A DNA stretch of 64,000 bases, taken from contig CM072893.1 in assembly GCA_037013685.1 (NCBI GenBank), forward strand, positions 14,472,736 through 14,536,735, in the 5' to 3' direction. This document shows, piece after piece, positions 63,396 to 64,000 of the stretch (its first letter is position 1; every line of letters begins with the position of its first letter). The position numbers were made by a program, and so were the translations under genes. Below the pieces are notes generated by a model. The model was not told the origin of the DNA and made no database searches. It was given only the letters and a program-made list of their open reading frames with translations. This DNA comes from Acridotheres tristis (Eukaryota; Chordata; Aves; Passeriformes; Sturnidae).

Positions 63396-64000
63396 ACACC
63401 TATCTAAACGGTCTGTACGTCCACTTGGCCTCTTGCGCCACAATTTTAAAGACAAAAGATTCCCATGAAAAGGCTGTTTTTGCAAGATTAAGGTTGTCCT
63501 TTCAACTTTTATTCTTATTATTTATATTGTAAGAACCAAGAATCAGACTATCACACTGAACACATTATGTGACAGCCTTTTAGCCAAGAGATAAAAACCT
63601 TAATATAGCAATTACACAAAGAGTAGAAAGAAAATGTGATGAAATGCATGTCAAGAGACAAAATCACTTGTCCAGTGTGCAAATTGAAAGAATCACCAGG
63701 GAAACAATTGCACATGTCTGTGCTACCTTCTGTTCCTAATGTGAAATAAGCAATATGTCTGAAGAAGTACAAAACTGTGCAAGGAAATTATGTGCATTTT
63801 TCTAATATTGCTAATAATATTATTATTATTGCTAACATTCTTAAGGAACAAAATAGCTGTCTGTTGAGGACAAATGTGAACTGCCCTCTCCTGGACAAAA
63901 TATCTCATTAACCTGATTTTATATCTACAACACACCAGAATACATAACATTGCTTTGAGTCTCTGGAAATTCTTTGAGGATGGACACTGAATTCTCTGAC
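63396..64000. other. unique sequence with short (ATT)n
   Basis: No gene recognised. A short ATT/TAT repeat at about 63812-63830 is bounded by ATTGCTAA on both sides, likely local slippage. The window ends without any feature being cut. Confidence 0.6.

Noticed and set aside
1..64000. CRISPR arrays, operons, phage or bacterial elements
   Set aside because: No spaced identical repeats, no dense coding and no Shine-Dalgarno-preceded frames. The content is vertebrate.

Overview
This window looks like a stretch of bird nuclear genome with no recognisable host gene. The bird assignment rests on two CR1 non-LTR retrotransposon copies in opposite orientations, both carrying the CR1 reverse-transcriptase C-terminal motifs. 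Their 3' ends, and a third short remnant's, resemble the 8-bp TGATTCTR-type CR1 terminus. A long solo LTR of endogenous-retrovirus type and short fragments resembling ancient amniote SINEs fit the same picture. No narrower taxonomic call can be defended from the sequence alone. The rest is AT-rich, sparse in CpG, and has only short open frames (143 codons at most) without family motifs, as expected of an intergenic or large intronic region.

Layout. 1-5.04 kb is plain unique DNA with one small TTAA repeat. 5.04-5.70 kb holds an A-rich simple repeat, a 27-bp near-perfect inverted repeat and a decayed CR1 3' end. At 8.69-8.83 kb is the 3' tail of an ancient MIR/L2-like element. 9.52-10.11 kb is a 5'-truncated CR1 on the minus strand. 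10.1-42.4 kb is mostly unique AT-rich DNA with several A/C-rich low-complexity tracts, two small minisatellites (37.2 and 39.9 kb) and some hairpins. 42.43-42.49 kb resembles a tRNA-derived SINE head. At 44.90-44.96 kb a poly(A) tract sits between 14-bp direct repeats. A 22-bp perfect palindrome with a POU-dimer-like core lies at 47.94 kb, and a TA/CA microsatellite at 50.54 kb. 56.52-57.95 kb is a 1.4-kb solo LTR, bounded by a candidate 5-bp target duplication and containing the only CpG-rich patch of the window. 62.14-63.39 kb is the largest mobile element, a plus-strand CR1 spanning the reverse-transcriptase palm to the 3' end, broken by frameshifts and an internal deletion.

There are no operons or pathways here: everything identifiable is retrotransposon-derived or simple sequence. 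No tRNA, rRNA, snRNA, CRISPR array or intact protein-coding gene was found. I did not find a new biological system. The points most worth a second look are the LTR with its CpG-rich patch, the poly(A) insertion flanked by direct repeats, the POU-like palindrome, the hairpins at 5.47 and 40.47 kb, and the ancient SINE pieces that could be exapted.
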